DNA from: Pyrocephalus nanus
Lineage: Eukaryota; Chordata; Aves; Passeriformes; Tyrannidae
NCBI GenBank assembly: GCA_038380795.1
Contig: CM076259.1
Location: 100,985,739 to 101,049,738, forward strand
Direction of reading: 5' to 3'
Length of the DNA stretch: 64,000 nt
Positions 61,983-64,000 of this stretch are shown piece by piece; position 1 is the first letter of the stretch, and every line of letters starts with the position of its first letter. Made by a program: the position numbers and the translations under genes. The notes beneath the pieces were generated by a model, which did no database searches, was not told the DNA's origin, and saw nothing but the letters and a program-made list of their open reading frames with translations.

Positions 61983-63405
61983 TAAAACAAAGATGGACAT
62001 CTCATGAATGCAATTTCATGTCAGGGAAAAAAAACAGACTCAGTCTACAAAGAACCAAAGTTGAAATGACCTATGACCATTTTGGAAACTGGAGGAGGAT
62101 TCACCTCTCCCAGCTTATACATTAATACATAAGCTAAGCACCTATGTTGTCCCAAAACAGGTTCTTTCACCCAGTGCACGAGAGGCTGATCCACACACAG
62201 AGTCGATGTATTTTATTTATTTCCAGTTCTGTGCAGAAAGGGGTGCTGAGTGGCAAATCCACAAAGCCAACAGGACCACTACCAATTCACGATTTATATT
62301 TTTTAGCAAACAAAAGCACTAATGTTCATTGGCTACAAGTTACATTTCTCCATCCCATCTGAAACAGGATGACGTGTGTGTCTCTTCCACCACTGAACTC
62401 ATATTCCATTCAGGCAGTTGTGGAGGCTAATCCCTGGAACAATTTTTGAACAATGATAGCATGACTCACCACAGAGCAAAAACTCTAGAGTCAAGAAAAT
62501 CTTTCCTTACTTAGGGATCCAATTCATCCAAACCACCACCAAACAACGTGGGATCTAATGGCACTCAGTATAAATCAAAGTAGTACAGTTCTTCATCAGA
62601 TGGTAGTAAGAAGCAGCCAGTGAATAAACACTGTATTTCTTCGCTTTACTATACTGAAATAGCAAAAATAAGGCCTGGGTCTTCGGGAGATTGAGTTCAG
62701 GAATGTAACTATGTTATCTATGCTCTTGCATTTATGGTAATAGGAATTAATAAAATACTATATGCTTGTCGATATAGACAAAAGGAAGACCACAACCATT
62801 AGAAGTATTTAACTCAGGAGAAAAGGATCATCAGGAATTAACTTTTCCCTGCCATTTAATTTGTAATTTTTCTAATAGCACAGACTTTATGATTTGGAGC
62901 CTACTACCTCTGTTTCAGACTACTCCTTCATAACTCAGCTAATGCACTTGTCACATTTCATGAACATCTAAGCCATTTTCAAAACTATTTTCAGGAAGAG
63001 GGGGGATAATTTTAACAACAAGTATAAATCTTCAGTTCGTGCCAATTCAGAACTCTAAAATCTCGCTTACAGGAACCAAAATTAAAAGCTCGCTGTGATT
63101 TTAGGAAAAACAGCGATTTCCCAGCAGCCTCAGGAAACGCGATGTTTACTCGCAAGAGAAACAGAGAACTCCGCGTGGTTTCGGACGTCACTGTAAAAGG
63201 AGTGGGAAGCAGGGGAGGGAGAGCTGAAAGCGTACACTGCCAGAGATCATTTCGCCGGGAACTGGCACACGAATTACTCCGTCCAGCCTTATCCCCGGGA
63301 GCCGCCGCCTCCAGCCGGGATTTGCGGGCGCCGCACCCCGGACGAGCCGCCCCGCGCTGAGCGCTCGGAGCGCCGCGGCCGAGCAGGGAGAGGCCTCCGA
63401 CTTAC
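61983..63405 (-). other. CTPS2 5'UTR intron
   Basis: Inferred 1.4-kb intron from a consensus donor (CAC|GTAAGT at 63405-63400) to the acceptor before 61980. No coding feature. CpG density rises from about 63110 upwards. Confidence 0.6.
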
Positions 63406-63600
63406 GTGGGTGCCGCAGGCGGGCGCTCCGACCGCGGCCCGGGGGGCGACGACGAGGAGGAAGCGCCGCGGGGCCGCCGGACCGCAGCGTACCGCCGGGG
63501 GAGGCGGCGGCGCCCCGGGGTAGCCGCAGGCGAGGCGGCTCCGAGCGCAGGCGGGGCGGGACACGGCAGCACCCAGCGCTCGGCGCCGCGGGGCACCACG
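63406..63600 (-). other. CTPS2: Inferred CTPS2 non-coding exon 1
   Basis: Its 3' edge is the consensus donor CCCAC|GTAAGT inside the CpG island. The 5' end (transcription start) is not visible and is put at about 63600 only as an estimate, since CpG-island promoters start at several sites. Confidence 0.45.
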
Positions 63601-63627
63601 CGCGACAGTCGCGATAGTCGCGACAGG
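63601..63627. repeat. 9-bp TCGCGA repeats in promoter
   Basis: Three tandem 9-bp units, CGCGACAGT, CGCGATAGT and CGCGACAGG, create two TCGCGA palindromes in the CpG island close to the presumed start sites. Confidence 0.85.
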
Positions 63628-63644
63628 TGCTGGTGCTGCCACTG

Positions 63645-63778
63645 CCGCTCCCGCTCCGCGCGCCTCCGCCCCTTTCCCCGCTCCCGCCCCGCGCGCCTCC
63701 GCCCCTTTCCCCGCTCCCGCCCCTATCCCCGCTCCCGCCCCTTTCCCCGCTCCCGCCCCTCTCCCCGCTCCCGCCGCC
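63645..63778. repeat. GC-box tandem repeat array
   Basis: An array built on an 18-bp unit close to CCCCTTTCCCCGCTCCCG, in about five copies with small variants (CTATCC, CTCTCC) and two longer units containing CGCGCGCCTCCGC. Each unit joins a CCGCCCC GC box to a C/T tract. It yields an artefactual Arg/Pro-Ser-rich ORF. Confidence 0.93.
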
Positions 63779-63883
63779 GCTCCCGGCGGAAGTGGCGCAC
63801 GCGGAAGGAGCGCGGAGCGGCCGCCCCGGTTTCCGCAGGGCAGCGCCGGGACCCCCCGAGCGCGGCCGCCACCGCCCCCGGAG

Positions 63884-64000
63884 ATGCTGCGCGGCCTGGG
63901 CAGCTGGCTGGGGCTGGAGCGGGCCGGGGAGGAGCAGCTGCTGCCCGCCGGGAACAGGAGCAGCCCTGAGGAAGAGCAGGAGGAGGCGGGTCCGGCCGCG
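63884..64000 (+). CDS. SYAP1: Synapse-associated protein 1, first exon (cut by window end)
   Basis: ATG at 63884-63886 (G at -3), open to the last base: 39 codons. The protein starts MLRGLGSWLGLERAGEEQLL; human SYAP1, as I recall it, starts MFRGLSSWLGL. The rest is an acidic Glu-rich N-terminal tail, also typical. SYAP1 is a BSD-domain protein linked to AKT1 phosphorylation through mTORC2; the BSD domain lies beyond this window. The position next to CTPS2 head to head supports the call. An overlapping longer ORF from 63406 is a CpG-island artefact. Confidence 0.9.
   Translation, partial: MLRGLGSWLGLERAGEEQLLPAGNRSSPEEEQEEAGPAA

Larger units (their letters stand above)
63130..64000. promoter_or_regulatory. 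CpG island, bidirectional CTPS2/SYAP1 promoter
   Basis: The composition changes from AT-rich to very GC- and CpG-rich, densest from about 63265 to the window end. CTPS2 leaves to the left and SYAP1 to the right, head to head as in human. Motifs seen: an ETS-type CGGAAGTG at 63787-63794, many GC boxes (CCGCCCC), a GACGTCA half at 63184-63190 and TCGCGA repeats. No TATA box is obvious. Confidence 0.88.

Noticed and set aside
63289..63642. 117-codon minus-strand ORF in the CpG island
   Set aside because: Ala/Arg/Pro-rich, with no family resemblance; it overlaps the presumed CTPS2 non-coding exon and reflects base composition.
63406..63969. 187-codon plus-strand ORF rich in Arg, Pro and Ser across the promoter
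   Set aside because: It arises from the GC-box repeat array and CpG-island composition, and overlaps the true SYAP1 start in another frame.
1..64000. A search by eye for a bacterial-type, CRISPR, phage or toxin system
   Set aside because: The window is a vertebrate gene locus throughout; nothing of this kind is present.

Overview
The window is vertebrate nuclear DNA, almost certainly from a bird. It has long AT-rich introns, a CpG-island promoter and several CR1 LINE fragments (one about 690 bp and close to the avian consensus as I remember it). The gene order CTPS2 - S100G (nested, opposite strand) - SYAP1 matches human Xp22.2, a region that is autosomal in birds (chromosome 1 in chicken). 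The species cannot be told from the sequence alone.

Most of the window is one gene, CTPS2 (CTP synthase 2), on the minus strand. I rebuilt 17 coding exons by reading splice sites and matching the protein family. The exons sum to 1761 nt, which is 586 codons plus stop, with every phase agreeing. 586 aa is the length I recall for human CTPS2. The start ATG is at 61939 and the stop at 5022-5024. A 5' non-coding exon probably lies in the CpG island at about 63406-63600. All coding-region introns are GT-AG except intron 3, which is GC-AG.

Inside the 26.9-kb intron 12 of CTPS2, on the plus strand, lies a small two-EF-hand gene at the position of mammalian S100G (calbindin-D9k). It has an inferred TATA box and non-coding exon, two coding exons (81 aa) and an AATAAA signal. 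Its C-terminal EF-hand is canonical. Its N-terminal S100-type loop has Gly where the calcium-chelating Glu should be. This is the most interesting coding observation in the window.

At the right edge a GC-rich bidirectional promoter (about 63130-63885) separates CTPS2 from the first exon of SYAP1 (plus strand, ATG at 63884). SYAP1 is cut by the window end after 39 codons. The promoter carries a GC-box-rich 18-bp tandem array, TCGCGA repeats and an ETS-type site.

Layout: 1-5021, CTPS2 3'UTR and/or 3' flank; 5022-61939, CTPS2 coding exons and introns; 39206-41700, S100G nested in intron 12; 61940-63406, 5'UTR and first intron of CTPS2; 63130-64000, CpG island and SYAP1 exon 1. The remaining DNA is intronic, with CR1 fragments, A-rich and T-rich tracts and a few short tandem duplications. 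I saw no tRNA, rRNA, CRISPR or prokaryotic feature. One GC-rich stretch in intron 5 (about 54920-55340), with an 81-codon ORF, remains unexplained.
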